DNA of 64,000 nt from Flavimaribacter sediminis (lineage in GTDB: Bacteria; Pseudomonadota; Alphaproteobacteria; Rhizobiales; Rhizobiaceae): assembly GCF_019492055.1 (NCBI RefSeq), contig NZ_JAICBX010000003.1, positions 248,001 through 312,000 on the forward strand, written 5' to 3'. Shown here piece by piece: positions 1 to 9,515 of the stretch; position 1 is the first letter of the stretch; each line of letters begins with the position of its first letter. Position numbers and translations under genes: made by a program. The notes under the pieces are model-generated. The model ran no database searches and was not told the origin of the DNA. It worked only from the letters and a program-made list of their open reading frames with translations.

Positions 1-1
1 C

Positions 2-286
2 GAAGCGCCCACCATCACGCTTCAGAATATCGAGGTCACGCCAAAGGGCGAGACAGCCCTTGTATCCTTGAATATCGGAGCATCCGATGCATCCGGACTG
101 GCGAAGACGTCGCGTTTCAATATCCGATCGGGCGAGCAGCAACACAGCGGCGTATTGCGCTTCAACAAGATACGGAAGGCCTATCAGGGAAGCATGGAAA
201 TTCCGTTCGGGGAGGATGAATTGATTTTCGAGATCGAAATCGCTGATGTCGCCGGCAACGTCAATAATCTGAGGCTTGTGCAGTAA
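2..286 (+). CDS. C-terminal fragment of an unknown, probably exported protein
   Basis: Only the last 94 or so codons of a gene that begins outside the window are present; the frame is open from base 2 to the TAA at 284-286. The fragment looks beta-rich and ends with a D-x-AGN type motif (ADVAGN), common at the edge of bacterial Ig-like or fibronectin-like modules in secreted proteins. I see no catalytic motif and do not recognise the family. The stop codon overlaps the ATG of the next gene (TAATG), so it is probably translated from the same mRNA as the two PKD proteins that follow. A role alongside them at the cell surface is inference only. Confidence 0.6.
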   Translation, partial: EAPTITLQNIEVTPKGETALVSLNIGASDASGLAKTSRFNIRSGEQQHSGVLRFNKIRKAYQGSMEIPFGEDELIFEIEIADVAGNVNNLRLVQ

Positions 287-3147
287 TGCCGATCAGACGC
301 CGCACGCAGCCGACCTTTACGTCTGCCCTCGTCGCGATTTTTATTGCCGGCGCTCTGCTTCCCGTCCGCGCCGAGGAGGCTGGATCGTCGTCGCAAACGC
401 CGGTTCTCGTGACGTTCGGACCGCGCGCGGCGCAGTCGGAAGGCGACCACGACTATCGGCAATTCTTTCGCATTTCCTCGCCGTCGGACGCCGGCCGGCT
501 TTATATCCGCGTCTACGATCCCGATGTCGGCGGCGCCCACGACGAACCCTTGTCGGGTTTTAACACGCAAACCCGTTTCAGCCTGTACGGAGACCGGTCC
601 GAAACCACGATCTATCGCGATCCGCAGGGCGTCGTTCAGGAAACTGTCATGGGCGACCCGATCGGATCTGTCGAATTCAGGTCGGACAGCGAAGCCGACG
701 GACAATGGGTCACGTTGTTTACGGTAGATGCATCCGATGGCGTTGAGCGCGGCGAAAAGCGCGAGTTCGTTCTTGCCGTAGAGGGGATGTCCGGCAATGA
801 CGGCAATGTCTTTGACGTTTTCGTCAGCCGCGAGGAGAATGAAAATGTCGCTCCCGACGGCACAAGCCTCTATTCCTATATCCCGACGTTCCAGTCGCCT
901 GAAGATGGCGTTTTCGTAGAACTGCGCTTTCTGATTCCACACAATGCCGACGCGCTCGATGTCGAGAATTTCGACGCGGCGCGCGGTGAAATCGCCTATG
1001 CGGGTCGCTTTCGATCGCTGCCGCTCGGAGCATCGAACAAAAGCGAGTGGAAACGCGACAGGATAATGCTGAAGGCGGATGAACCCGGCCGCCTCGGATC
1101 GGTAACGTTCGCCGGCGGCAACGAATCGCCCAACGACCTGACGGTCTTCGCCGGCGTTCCGAAAGACGGCGCAAATTCCGTTGCTGCGCCCGTGCCGGTC
1201 GAACTTCCCTTGCGTGTTTTTCCTCTCAATCGCCGGCCACTGACGAGCTTCAACAAACGCCAGACCGCTTGTCTGGAAATGCGTTTCGGCGCATCCGCCT
1301 CCATCGATCCCGACACGGATGCAATCTCTCATTTCTGGCGGTTCGATGGCATGGGTCCGTGGATTCCCGGCGCAGTGCTGACCCACGTTTTTGAAAAACC
1401 GGGGGACCATACCGGGCGCCTCGAAGTATTCGACGACACGGGTATGGTCGCAAGCGGAGACGCATTCGATTTCTCCTTCTACGTCAAGCCGCGCCCCGTC
1501 GCCGCCTTCACAAATCCAATTCTCGCAGCGCAGGGCGCCGAGGTCCGGTTTGACGCGACGGGTTCATCGACAGTCGATCGGCCGGCCGGCAATCATATCA
1601 TCGAATATCAATGGGACTTCGGCGACGGCGACAGGCTGATCCAGCGCGAGGGCGAACCGGATTTCGGTAAGCCAGTTCACGCCTACAAAAAATTCGGAAA
1701 CTACACGATAGGCCTGACCGTCGTCGATTCCGCCGACAATCCCTGCAATACAGGCAGCATAACGGGAACGATCGAAGTCAATGCGCCGCCGGTCGCGAAC
1801 GCCGGCGGCGATCGCGAATTGCTCACCGGCGAGATCGCGAAATTCGACGCCTCCGCATCCCATGACCCGGACGGCTCCGTGACCTATCATCACTGGAATT
1901 TCGGCGACGGAACCGAATCCATTCGCCAGGTGACCGAACATGCATGGCATCGGCCGGGCGCCTATGAAGTCACGCTGTCTGTCCTCGACGATTCCGCTTT
2001 CGAAACAGCCAGGGATTCCGAAACGATCACCGTCACCGTGCGCGACGCCGCCAACATGGAGCCTCAAGCCGTCGCCGGCCCGGATCGCGTCGCCGCCGTC
2101 GGAAAACCGTTCGCGCTCGACGCCGGCGGGTCCGCGGACAGCGACGGTTCGGTTCTCGTTTACGATTGGGACTTCGGCGACGCCACCGGCGCGAACACGC
2201 CAAAAATCAGCCACACCTACTGGGAGCCCGGCGCCTATCCGGTTACGCTCAAAGTCAGGGACAATGACAAGGGCGAAGCCATCGACACGCTTGTCGTCAC
2301 CGTCGCGCCTCCGGACAACCGTGCGCCACTCATCGAGTTTCCCTCACGGTTCGAGACGATGGCGCACGAGCCGCTTCTTTTCAACGCCTCTGAAGCCGAC
2401 GATCGCGACGGCTCGATCATCGCCTGGGAATGGGATTTCGGAGACGGGACAGTCGGCCTCGGACCTGTCATCGAACACCGCTACGACGCGCCGGGCGTGT
2501 ACGAAGCAAAGCTTGTGCTCACCGATAATGGCGTCCTGAACAAGCAATCGAGCACGATCGACTTTAAGGTCGACGTCGCGCACAGACCCAATGAGAGGCC
2601 GATGGCGGACGCGGGTCAGGACATAACGACGGTCGCCGGTTCTTCCATCGCGTTGAGCGCCGCCGGGTCGAACGATCCGGACGGCTCCATCATCGCCTAT
2701 GAGTGGGATTTTGGAGACGGCAATAGATCAACAGGCGTCGACACACGACATATCTACCAGTTTCCGGGGACCTATCGCGTCGGGCTGAAAATCACGGATG
2801 ATGGCCGAAGCGGCGATCGTCTCGAACACGAAGACACCATAACCATAACCGTGCTGCCGGCGGAAAACCTTGAGCCCGTGGCGATCGCGGGCGGGGATCT
2901 TACAGTCGGCGTGCAGGAGATTGTCAGGTTCGACGGTTCAGCGTCCTACGATCCGGACGGAAACGTCATGCGATACCGGTGGGACTTCGGAGACGGCGGC
3001 AAATCGCCCGACCGTCGCCCCTACCACGCGTTTCATGATCCGGGAGAATATGAAGTGCGGTTGGTTGTGACTGACGACGGCGAGGAACCAAAAACGAGCG
3101 AGGCGGCTTTCACCGTCACGGTCAGGGAGGCAGGCGCAGAAAAATGA
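286..3147 (+). CDS. secreted PKD-repeat protein (953 aa)
   Basis: An N-terminal Sec-type signal (basic start, hydrophobic core around residues 12-26, then PVRAEE) is followed by an unrecognised domain of about 290 residues and then about seven PKD-like modules. Each module carries a W-x-FGDG signature (for example YQWDFGDG, HHWNFGDG, YEWDFGDG, YRWDFGDG) and a following PG-x-Y strand; the first, FWRFDGMG, is degenerate. PKD domains are extracellular beta-sandwich modules used for adhesion or as spacers in surface proteins. There is no catalytic domain, membrane anchor or visible C-terminal sorting signal. The gene overlaps both neighbours (TAATG upstream, ATGA downstream), so the set is one operon. 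It is a shorter paralogue of the next gene. A surface or matrix structural role is likely; the partner is unknown. Confidence 0.85.
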   Translation: MPIRRRTQPTFTSALVAIFIAGALLPVRAEEAGSSSQTPVLVTFGPRAAQSEGDHDYRQFFRISSPSDAGRLYIRVYDPDVGGAHDEPLSGFNTQTRFSLYGDRSETTIYRDPQGVVQETVMGDPIGSVEFRSDSEADGQWVTLFTVDASDGVERGEKREFVLAVEGMSGNDGNVFDVFVSREENENVAPDGTSLYSYIPTFQSPEDGVFVELRFLIPHNADALDVENFDAARGEIAYAGRFRSLPLGASNKSEWKRDRIMLKADEPGRLGSVTFAGGNESPNDLTVFAGVPKDGANSVAAPVPVELPLRVFPLNRRPLTSFNKRQTACLEMRFGASASIDPDTDAISHFWRFDGMGPWIPGAVLTHVFEKPGDHTGRLEVFDDTGMVASGDAFDFSFYVKPRPVAAFTNPILAAQGAEVRFDATGSSTVDRPAGNHIIEYQWDFGDGDRLIQREGEPDFGKPVHAYKKFGNYTIGLTVVDSADNPCNTGSITGTIEVNAPPVANAGGDRELLTGEIAKFDASASHDPDGSVTYHHWNFGDGTESIRQVTEHAWHRPGAYEVTLSVLDDSAFETARDSETITVTVRDAANMEPQAVAGPDRVAAVGKPFALDAGGSADSDGSVLVYDWDFGDATGANTPKISHTYWEPGAYPVTLKVRDNDKGEAIDTLVVTVAPPDNRAPLIEFPSRFETMAHEPLLFNASEADDRDGSIIAWEWDFGDGTVGLGPVIEHRYDAPGVYEAKLVLTDNGVLNKQSSTIDFKVDVAHRPNERPMADAGQDITTVAGSSIALSAAGSNDPDGSIIAYEWDFGDGNRSTGVDTRHIYQFPGTYRVGLKITDDGRSGDRLEHEDTITITVLPAENLEPVAIAGGDLTVGVQEIVRFDGSASYDPDGNVMRYRWDFGDGGKSPDRRPYHAFHDPGEYEVRLVVTDDGEEPKTSEAAFTVTVREAGAEK

Positions 3148-6100
3148 CATTTTCGTACATGCGCGCATCCCTCTTCAAACACGCCTTCGCTTCGGCGGCG
3201 TTCCTGCTGGCAACCCTGCCGGTCCAGATCACGCCTGGCGGATCACATGGAGCTGCTCTCGCTCAGGACAACGAATACGCCGACACGCGGGCGCTCGTGA
3301 CCTTCGGCCCGGCCGCCCGCCGGATCGAAGGCGATCACGACTTCCGGCAATTCATACGCTTTTCCGTGCCAGAGGATGCGGGCGCGCTTTATCTCCGCGT
3401 CTTCGACCCCGACAACGGCGGCAAGCACGATGAGACGATCGGTTACAACAGGGGTCATACGCGCTTCAGCCTGTACGGCGCCCGCGCCAGCATGCGTCTG
3501 TGGCGCGACGAAGACGGCGTCGTCCAGGAAAACGTCGAAGGCGAAGCCATTACCTCGGCCGAGTTCGGAACAGACCCGGAAATTGACGACACCTGGCACG
3601 GGCTCTTCGTCTTTGACTCCGAGGACGGAAAGCCCGCAGGCGAAGGCCGCCGGGAGTTCGTTCTGGCCGTCGAAGGCGTCGACGGCGACGGAGGCAATGT
3701 TTTCGATGTCGCCGTCAGCATGTCTGAAACCAGCAACGTCCGGCCGGACGCGCTCGAGATCTACAGCTACATGCCGACGTTCCAGGTCTCGCGTAAGGGG
3801 ACCTTCGTCGAACTGCGTTTTCGGATACCGGACAGCGCCAAATCGCTTGTCGTGGAAAACTATGATTCCGCCGGCGGACATGTCGCATATGCGGGACGCT
3901 TCCGCACGGTTCCGATCGAGGCTTCGCGCAAGAGCGAGTGGAGGAGAAGCCGCGTAGAGCTTGACGCCTCGGAGCCGGGCCGGATGGGATCGGTCACCAT
4001 GGCGGAAGGCGGCGAAACGCCGAACGACGTCACCGTGTTCGTCGGAGCGCCCGTCAATGGCGATGACGCGGTGGAACAGCCGGTCGCCGTCGAATTGCCA
4101 TTGCGTGTTTTCGCGCCCTACCCGCGACCCGAAGTCGAATTCAGCCTGCAGCCAGGCGCGTGCGGCGACATGGCGTTCGACGCTTCCGCGTCCATCGATC
4201 CGAGAGGCGGACCGCTTGCCTGGAGTTGGCGACTGAACGACGGCGACACACTTTCCGGAGCGGAAATACAGCAGAGCTTCGAAGAGCCGGGCGACTATCC
4301 AGCGCGGCTCGAGGTGTTCAATGACAGCGGCATGATCGCCGACGGGAGCGCAACCGACTTCTCTTTCTTCGTCAAGCCGCCGCCGGTCGCGCGCCTCGAA
4401 GCGCCGGCCCTCGTCGCCCAGGGCGCCGACGTCCTTTTCGACGGAACCGGTTCGACCACCCAGGCCCGCCCGGACGGAAACCATATCAGCCGATATCATT
4501 GGCGCATGGGCGATGGCGGGGAAATTGTTCAGAACGAAGGCGACCCGGATTTCGGCAAGCCGGTCTACGTGTTCAAAAATCACGGCGTCTTCACGGTTGA
4601 CCTGACCGTCACGGATTCCGCCGGCAACCCCTGCGACAGCGCCTCTGTGACCCATCAGGTTACGGTCAATGCAAAGCCGGTCGCCGAAACCGGCGGCGAT
4701 CGCCGGATAGCCTTCGGCGACGCCATCGCTTTCGACGCGGGCGATCCGACGGGACCTGACGGCGATGCGCACCAGTTCGCATGGGATTTCGGCGACGGAG
4801 CGACTGCGACAGGCGCGAAGGTCGAGCATAGGTACGAAAAGCCGGGAACATACGATGTGTCACTGCGCGTCGATGACGGGAAAGGCGCTGAAAACAGCAT
4901 CTCCACCGATACGGCCAGCGTTTTCGTCAATGCCTCCCCGGATGGCGCGGCCGCCGTCATTCCCGACATCATGCGGACGAATACCCCGGAGATATTTGAC
5001 GCTTCCGGCGTTTTCGACAGCGACGGAGAAATCACCGCCATCGAATGGTCGTTCAGCGACGGCGTGACGACCGACAAGACCGCCTTCAAGCGCATGTTCC
5101 GCGACCCCGGCGACTATTCCGTCACTCTCAGGCTGACGGACGATTCGAACCTCGGCAACGCGGTGACGGAAATCACAAAGACGATCGCCGTGCCGGACCC
5201 CGGCAACATCGCGCCGGTTGCTGATCCGGGCGGCGACCGGCAGGCGCTGGTTGGCGAGATCGTCACTTTCGACGGTTCGGCGTCGAGCGACTCCGATGGC
5301 TCCATCCTCGACTACAAATGGGATTTCGGCGACGGACAGACCGCCGACCGTCTCGTGGTGGATCACGCCTATCACAAGCCGGGCGCCTACAAGGTGACGC
5401 TGGAAGTCACCGACGATTCCGGTCGTGACAACGCTACATCCGCCGCCTCATTCACCATTGTCGTCGCCAATCGCGACAACCAGTCGCCCATTGTGACCGC
5501 TGGCGGCGACCGCGCGGCTTTCGTAAACGAGATCATCGAATTCGACGCATCCGCCTCGATCGATGTCGACGGCAATCTGATGTCGGTGGACTGGGATTTC
5601 GGCGATGGCGGCGTGGCTTCCGGCAAGACCGCCTTTCACAGCTACTCCGAACCTGGCGACTATGTGGTCAGCGTGATCGTCAGCGACGATTCCGGACTTC
5701 GCGGCGCCGTCACCGCCAGGCAGTTCACGGTCACGGTCACCCACGCGCCCAACGAGGCTCCGCAATCCGATGTTCCGCAGACGCTGCGCCTCAAGACCAA
5801 GGTCCCCCACCAGTTCGATGCGAGCGCGGCGCAGGATCCGGACGGCAACATCATCAGTTTCGCCTGGGACTTCGGCGATGGCGGCGCATCGCACAGGCCA
5901 GTCATCGACCATGTCTACGATCGGCCCGGCGTCTACGAGGGCTCGCTCACGCTGACCGACGATTCCGGACTTCCGAACGGCGTCACGGTGCGCAATTTCA
6001 AAGTGTATGTCGAGGAAAAGTCCAACGAAGCGCCAATTGCCGAAGCGGGAGCGGACATCACGGCGATTGTCGGAGAACGCATCGATTTCGACGGCGTCGC

Positions 6101-9100
6101 GTCCACCGACGCCGACAGCAGCATCGTCTCCTACCACTGGGATTTCGGCAACGGCAAGACGGCAGTCGGTCAGAAACGGTCTATCGCCTATTTCGACCCC
6201 GGAACCTACGACGTCGTCCTGACGGTGACCGACAATTCCGGTCAGGCCAACGCATCCGCCAGCGACAGCCTTACGGTTACCGTCAACAATCGTCCCAACA
6301 CGACGCCGGTCGCAAAGGCGCCTGAGGATCGGCCGGCGGCGATCGACGAAGCAATCGAGTTCTCTGCGGCGGAATCGGAAGATCCGGACGGAAACATTCT
6401 TTCCTACGAGTGGGATTTCGGGGACGGTAACACCGCCAGCGGTCGCGAAGTCAGCCATCTCTACGAGAAATCCGGAACCTATGTGGCGCGGCTGACAATC
6501 CGTGACGATTCCGGACTGGAAAACCAGAATTCCGTCAGCGAACGCACCATTGTCATCAACGAACCGCCGGTCGCCGAGGCCGGTCCGGATCAGCACGTCA
6601 CCGCATCCGAAGTCATCTTCGACGCGTCACAGTCCTATGACCTGGACGGCGAGATCATTTCCTGGGAATGGGATTTCGGCGATGGCCAGCGCGGTACCGG
6701 GCAAATGGTCGCCCACACCTATCGGGCTCCCGGCGTCTATGACGTCAGCCTCTATATAGTCGACAGTTCCGGCACGATCCGCAACGACGCGTCGGATACG
6801 ATGACGGTGATCGTCAACGCTCTCCCAGTCGCCGACGCCGGTTTCGATGTAGTGACGGCTCCCGGCGAAACGCTGACATTCGACGGGCGGCGATCCAGCG
6901 ACCCCGACGGCGAAATCACCCGCTATCTGTGGAACTTCCGCGACGGAAACAGCGCGGAAGGAGATGTCGTCAGCCACGCATTCTCGACGCCCGGCTACTA
7001 TTCCGTGGAACTGCGGATTTATGACGACACAGGCCATGAAGAAGCGACCGATTTTTCGCAGATCCTCATCACCGTGAACGACCAGCCGACGGCCGAAGCG
7101 GGACCGGATCTCTCGGTTGCTCCGGGTGAAGCGTTCATCCTGTCCGGCGCAGGCTCCACCGACCGGGACGGATCGATCACCAACTGGCGCTGGGATATCC
7201 AGAACACCGAGGAGACGCTGGAAGGCGAGACGGTCGAACACAGTTTCGAGGAAGCCGGAATTTACACGATCACACTGACGGTGACGGACGACAGCATCGC
7301 GTCGAACCGCACGGCGCAGGACGAGCTTACGGTCGAGGTGAACCACAAACCGGTCGCGGAAGCAGGTCATGACATCGTCAGCGACAAGCTGCGCATCGTC
7401 TTCAACGCCGGGGCCTCGGCCGATCCCGACAATGACGGTCTGACCTATATGTGGGATTTCGGCGACGGTTCGAAAGCCGCCGGCGCCGAGGTCGAGCATG
7501 TCTATGAGACCGGCGGCGTCTACCCGGTGTTGCTGACGACCGACGACGGACGCGGGCTCGCCAACTCGATCGACACCGACGCCCTCACCGTTTCGATCAA
7601 CCGGCCTCCGGTGGCGATGGCCGGAGAAGACAAGGAAGCGTGCGTCGGCGACATCTTCGTCTTCGACGCCAGTTCATCCGTCGATCCGGACAACGGCCTT
7701 CTTCTGTACGAATGGGATTTCGGCGACGGAAACACGTCGACCATCATCAATCCGACCAAGGTCTACGACGATCCGGGCGCCTACACGGTGCGCCTCTCGG
7801 TGCGCGACGAATCCGGCCTCGCCAACGCGACCCATTCCGACGAGGCGCTGATGACGGTCTTGCCGGCGCCGGAAGCCCATGCCGGTTCGGACATCGAAGT
7901 CTGCGCGGGAACTCCGGTTCGTTTCGACGGAACCGAATCGAGCGATGTGGACGGCGTCGTCAATCGCTTTTCCTGGGACTTCGGCGACGGCCAGACCGGC
8001 GGCGGAGACCGCCCCGAGCACATCTATTACGACGCCGGCGTCTATCGCGTTTCCCTGCAGATCGAGGGGGATAATCTGGGGCTCTGCTCGCCGATTTCCA
8101 CCGACGACATCCAGGTGACGATCCTTCAGGCGCCGGTCGCGGTCGTCAATGGCCCTTCATTGGTCGCCGCCGGAGAAGAGGTTTCTTTCGACGGTTTTGG
8201 CTCCAGCGTCGAAGGCGGCGTCATCGCCGCCTATGAATGGGATTTCGGCGACGGAGCCAGCGCGTCGGGCGGCAAGGTCAGCCATGTCTTCGAAAAACCG
8301 GGCCTCTATCATGTCCGGCTGCAGGCCAGCGCGAGCGAAGATCTTGGCGGCTGCGCCAGCACGGAGACGATACATCTGGTGACGGTCAACGCCGCGCCCA
8401 TGGCGCAGATCGACGCGGCGCCGGTTGTCGAGGTGAACAAACCCCTCATGCTCAGCGGCGCCGGGTCTTCCGATCCCGATGGAGGCGTCTCGGGATATAC
8501 CTGGGATCTCGGCGACGGCGGAGCCGCTACAGGCGTTGAAATACGCCATATCTGGCGAGAGCCCGGTCTTTACCCGGTCACCCTCAAGGTGGACGACGGG
8601 ACAGGTCTTGCCAACGCCGCCGACGAAGAGCTCTTCGAGGTAAAGGTCCTGCCGGCGCCGGCAAGCGAGATCAACGGCCCGGCGATCGCCTGCGTCGGCG
8701 AGCCCGCGCCTTTCGCGCTGACCAATTTGCCGGAAGGAGCAGACAGCAGCCGGGCGGCCTGGACCTTCGGCGACGGAAACGGCGCTGAAGGCGAAACCAT
8801 CGCCCACGCCTATGAGAAATCCGGCGTCTACTCGGTGAATGCGATCCTGCCGGTCGAGCGTGCGGGCGAAGTGCTGCAGACGCCCGTTTCGCGCAGCATC
8901 ACCATCAATCGGCCGCCGGTCGCAATCATCGACGTCGTTCGCAAGACCTGCGCGGGGAAAGACATTGTTTTCGACGCGTCCCGGTCCTTCGACCCTGATG
9001 GCGAAGCGATCGCCTATCACTGGGACTTCGGAGACGGAACAGTCGCCGCAGGGCCGGTCACGGAACACAGCTACGGCGAACCCGGCACCTATCGCGCCGT

Positions 9101-9479
9101 CCTGACAGTAACGGACGCGACCGGTTCGCAATGCGCGGCTACCGAACAGGCCGTGGAGATTTTCGTCAACGCGCCGCCGGTCGCCGACGCCGGACCGGAC
9201 ATCGACCTTCTCATCGGCGGCGCTCACGATTCCCTGATCCTGGACGCCGGCCGATCGGCCGACTCAGACGGCGATCATCTCGAATATTACTGGATCCTGT
9301 CCAACGGGCTGGAGCTCGACGGCGAGAAAGCCCGCGTGGAATTCACCGAACCGGGCGTCGTGGAGGTGGAGTTGACCGCGGGAGATCCGCATGGTCTCGC
9401 CTGCAGCGTTTCCACGGATGTCATGACGATACGGACCACGACGAGGGAAGCGTCGACAACGCTGTCGCAACTGGAGTAA
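3144..9479 (+). CDS. giant secreted PKD-repeat protein (2111 aa, about 20 PKD modules)
   Basis: The start ATG overlaps the previous stop (ATGA). A signal peptide (hydrophobic stretch near residues 12-25, Ala-rich end before AQDNEY) precedes the same approximately 290-residue N-terminal domain found in the preceding protein; shared strings include VTFGP, FSLYG, REFVLAVEG and VELPLRVF. About 20 consecutive PKD-like modules of roughly 85-95 residues follow, recognisable by W-D-FGDG cores. Several are degenerate (WRLNDGD, WRMGDGG, WSFSDG, WNFRDG, WRWDIQNT, YYWILSNG), the last two so far that they may only keep the fold. No enzymatic domain or anchor is seen. I infer a long rod-like extracellular protein that arose by duplication of the neighbour and expansion of its array. 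The cyclase gene follows after 36 nt. Confidence 0.87.
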   Translation: MTFSYMRASLFKHAFASAAFLLATLPVQITPGGSHGAALAQDNEYADTRALVTFGPAARRIEGDHDFRQFIRFSVPEDAGALYLRVFDPDNGGKHDETIGYNRGHTRFSLYGARASMRLWRDEDGVVQENVEGEAITSAEFGTDPEIDDTWHGLFVFDSEDGKPAGEGRREFVLAVEGVDGDGGNVFDVAVSMSETSNVRPDALEIYSYMPTFQVSRKGTFVELRFRIPDSAKSLVVENYDSAGGHVAYAGRFRTVPIEASRKSEWRRSRVELDASEPGRMGSVTMAEGGETPNDVTVFVGAPVNGDDAVEQPVAVELPLRVFAPYPRPEVEFSLQPGACGDMAFDASASIDPRGGPLAWSWRLNDGDTLSGAEIQQSFEEPGDYPARLEVFNDSGMIADGSATDFSFFVKPPPVARLEAPALVAQGADVLFDGTGSTTQARPDGNHISRYHWRMGDGGEIVQNEGDPDFGKPVYVFKNHGVFTVDLTVTDSAGNPCDSASVTHQVTVNAKPVAETGGDRRIAFGDAIAFDAGDPTGPDGDAHQFAWDFGDGATATGAKVEHRYEKPGTYDVSLRVDDGKGAENSISTDTASVFVNASPDGAAAVIPDIMRTNTPEIFDASGVFDSDGEITAIEWSFSDGVTTDKTAFKRMFRDPGDYSVTLRLTDDSNLGNAVTEITKTIAVPDPGNIAPVADPGGDRQALVGEIVTFDGSASSDSDGSILDYKWDFGDGQTADRLVVDHAYHKPGAYKVTLEVTDDSGRDNATSAASFTIVVANRDNQSPIVTAGGDRAAFVNEIIEFDASASIDVDGNLMSVDWDFGDGGVASGKTAFHSYSEPGDYVVSVIVSDDSGLRGAVTARQFTVTVTHAPNEAPQSDVPQTLRLKTKVPHQFDASAAQDPDGNIISFAWDFGDGGASHRPVIDHVYDRPGVYEGSLTLTDDSGLPNGVTVRNFKVYVEEKSNEAPIAEAGADITAIVGERIDFDGVASTDADSSIVSYHWDFGNGKTAVGQKRSIAYFDPGTYDVVLTVTDNSGQANASASDSLTVTVNNRPNTTPVAKAPEDRPAAIDEAIEFSAAESEDPDGNILSYEWDFGDGNTASGREVSHLYEKSGTYVARLTIRDDSGLENQNSVSERTIVINEPPVAEAGPDQHVTASEVIFDASQSYDLDGEIISWEWDFGDGQRGTGQMVAHTYRAPGVYDVSLYIVDSSGTIRNDASDTMTVIVNALPVADAGFDVVTAPGETLTFDGRRSSDPDGEITRYLWNFRDGNSAEGDVVSHAFSTPGYYSVELRIYDDTGHEEATDFSQILITVNDQPTAEAGPDLSVAPGEAFILSGAGSTDRDGSITNWRWDIQNTEETLEGETVEHSFEEAGIYTITLTVTDDSIASNRTAQDELTVEVNHKPVAEAGHDIVSDKLRIVFNAGASADPDNDGLTYMWDFGDGSKAAGAEVEHVYETGGVYPVLLTTDDGRGLANSIDTDALTVSINRPPVAMAGEDKEACVGDIFVFDASSSVDPDNGLLLYEWDFGDGNTSTIINPTKVYDDPGAYTVRLSVRDESGLANATHSDEALMTVLPAPEAHAGSDIEVCAGTPVRFDGTESSDVDGVVNRFSWDFGDGQTGGGDRPEHIYYDAGVYRVSLQIEGDNLGLCSPISTDDIQVTILQAPVAVVNGPSLVAAGEEVSFDGFGSSVEGGVIAAYEWDFGDGASASGGKVSHVFEKPGLYHVRLQASASEDLGGCASTETIHLVTVNAAPMAQIDAAPVVEVNKPLMLSGAGSSDPDGGVSGYTWDLGDGGAATGVEIRHIWREPGLYPVTLKVDDGTGLANAADEELFEVKVLPAPASEINGPAIACVGEPAPFALTNLPEGADSSRAAWTFGDGNGAEGETIAHAYEKSGVYSVNAILPVERAGEVLQTPVSRSITINRPPVAIIDVVRKTCAGKDIVFDASRSFDPDGEAIAYHWDFGDGTVAAGPVTEHSYGEPGTYRAVLTVTDATGSQCAATEQAVEIFVNAPPVADAGPDIDLLIGGAHDSLILDAGRSADSDGDHLEYYWILSNGLELDGEKARVEFTEPGVVEVELTAGDPHGLACSVSTDVMTIRTTTREASTTLSQLE

Positions 9480-9515
9480 TACCGTTGTCCTTCCTGAATC
9501 AGAACCGGGCAGACG

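Noticed and set aside
184-4829. Long minus-strand open frames opposite the PKD genes (408, 216 and 528 codons)
   Set aside because: They are antisense to genes with clear domain repeats, have no recognisable domains and reflect GC-rich codon bias.
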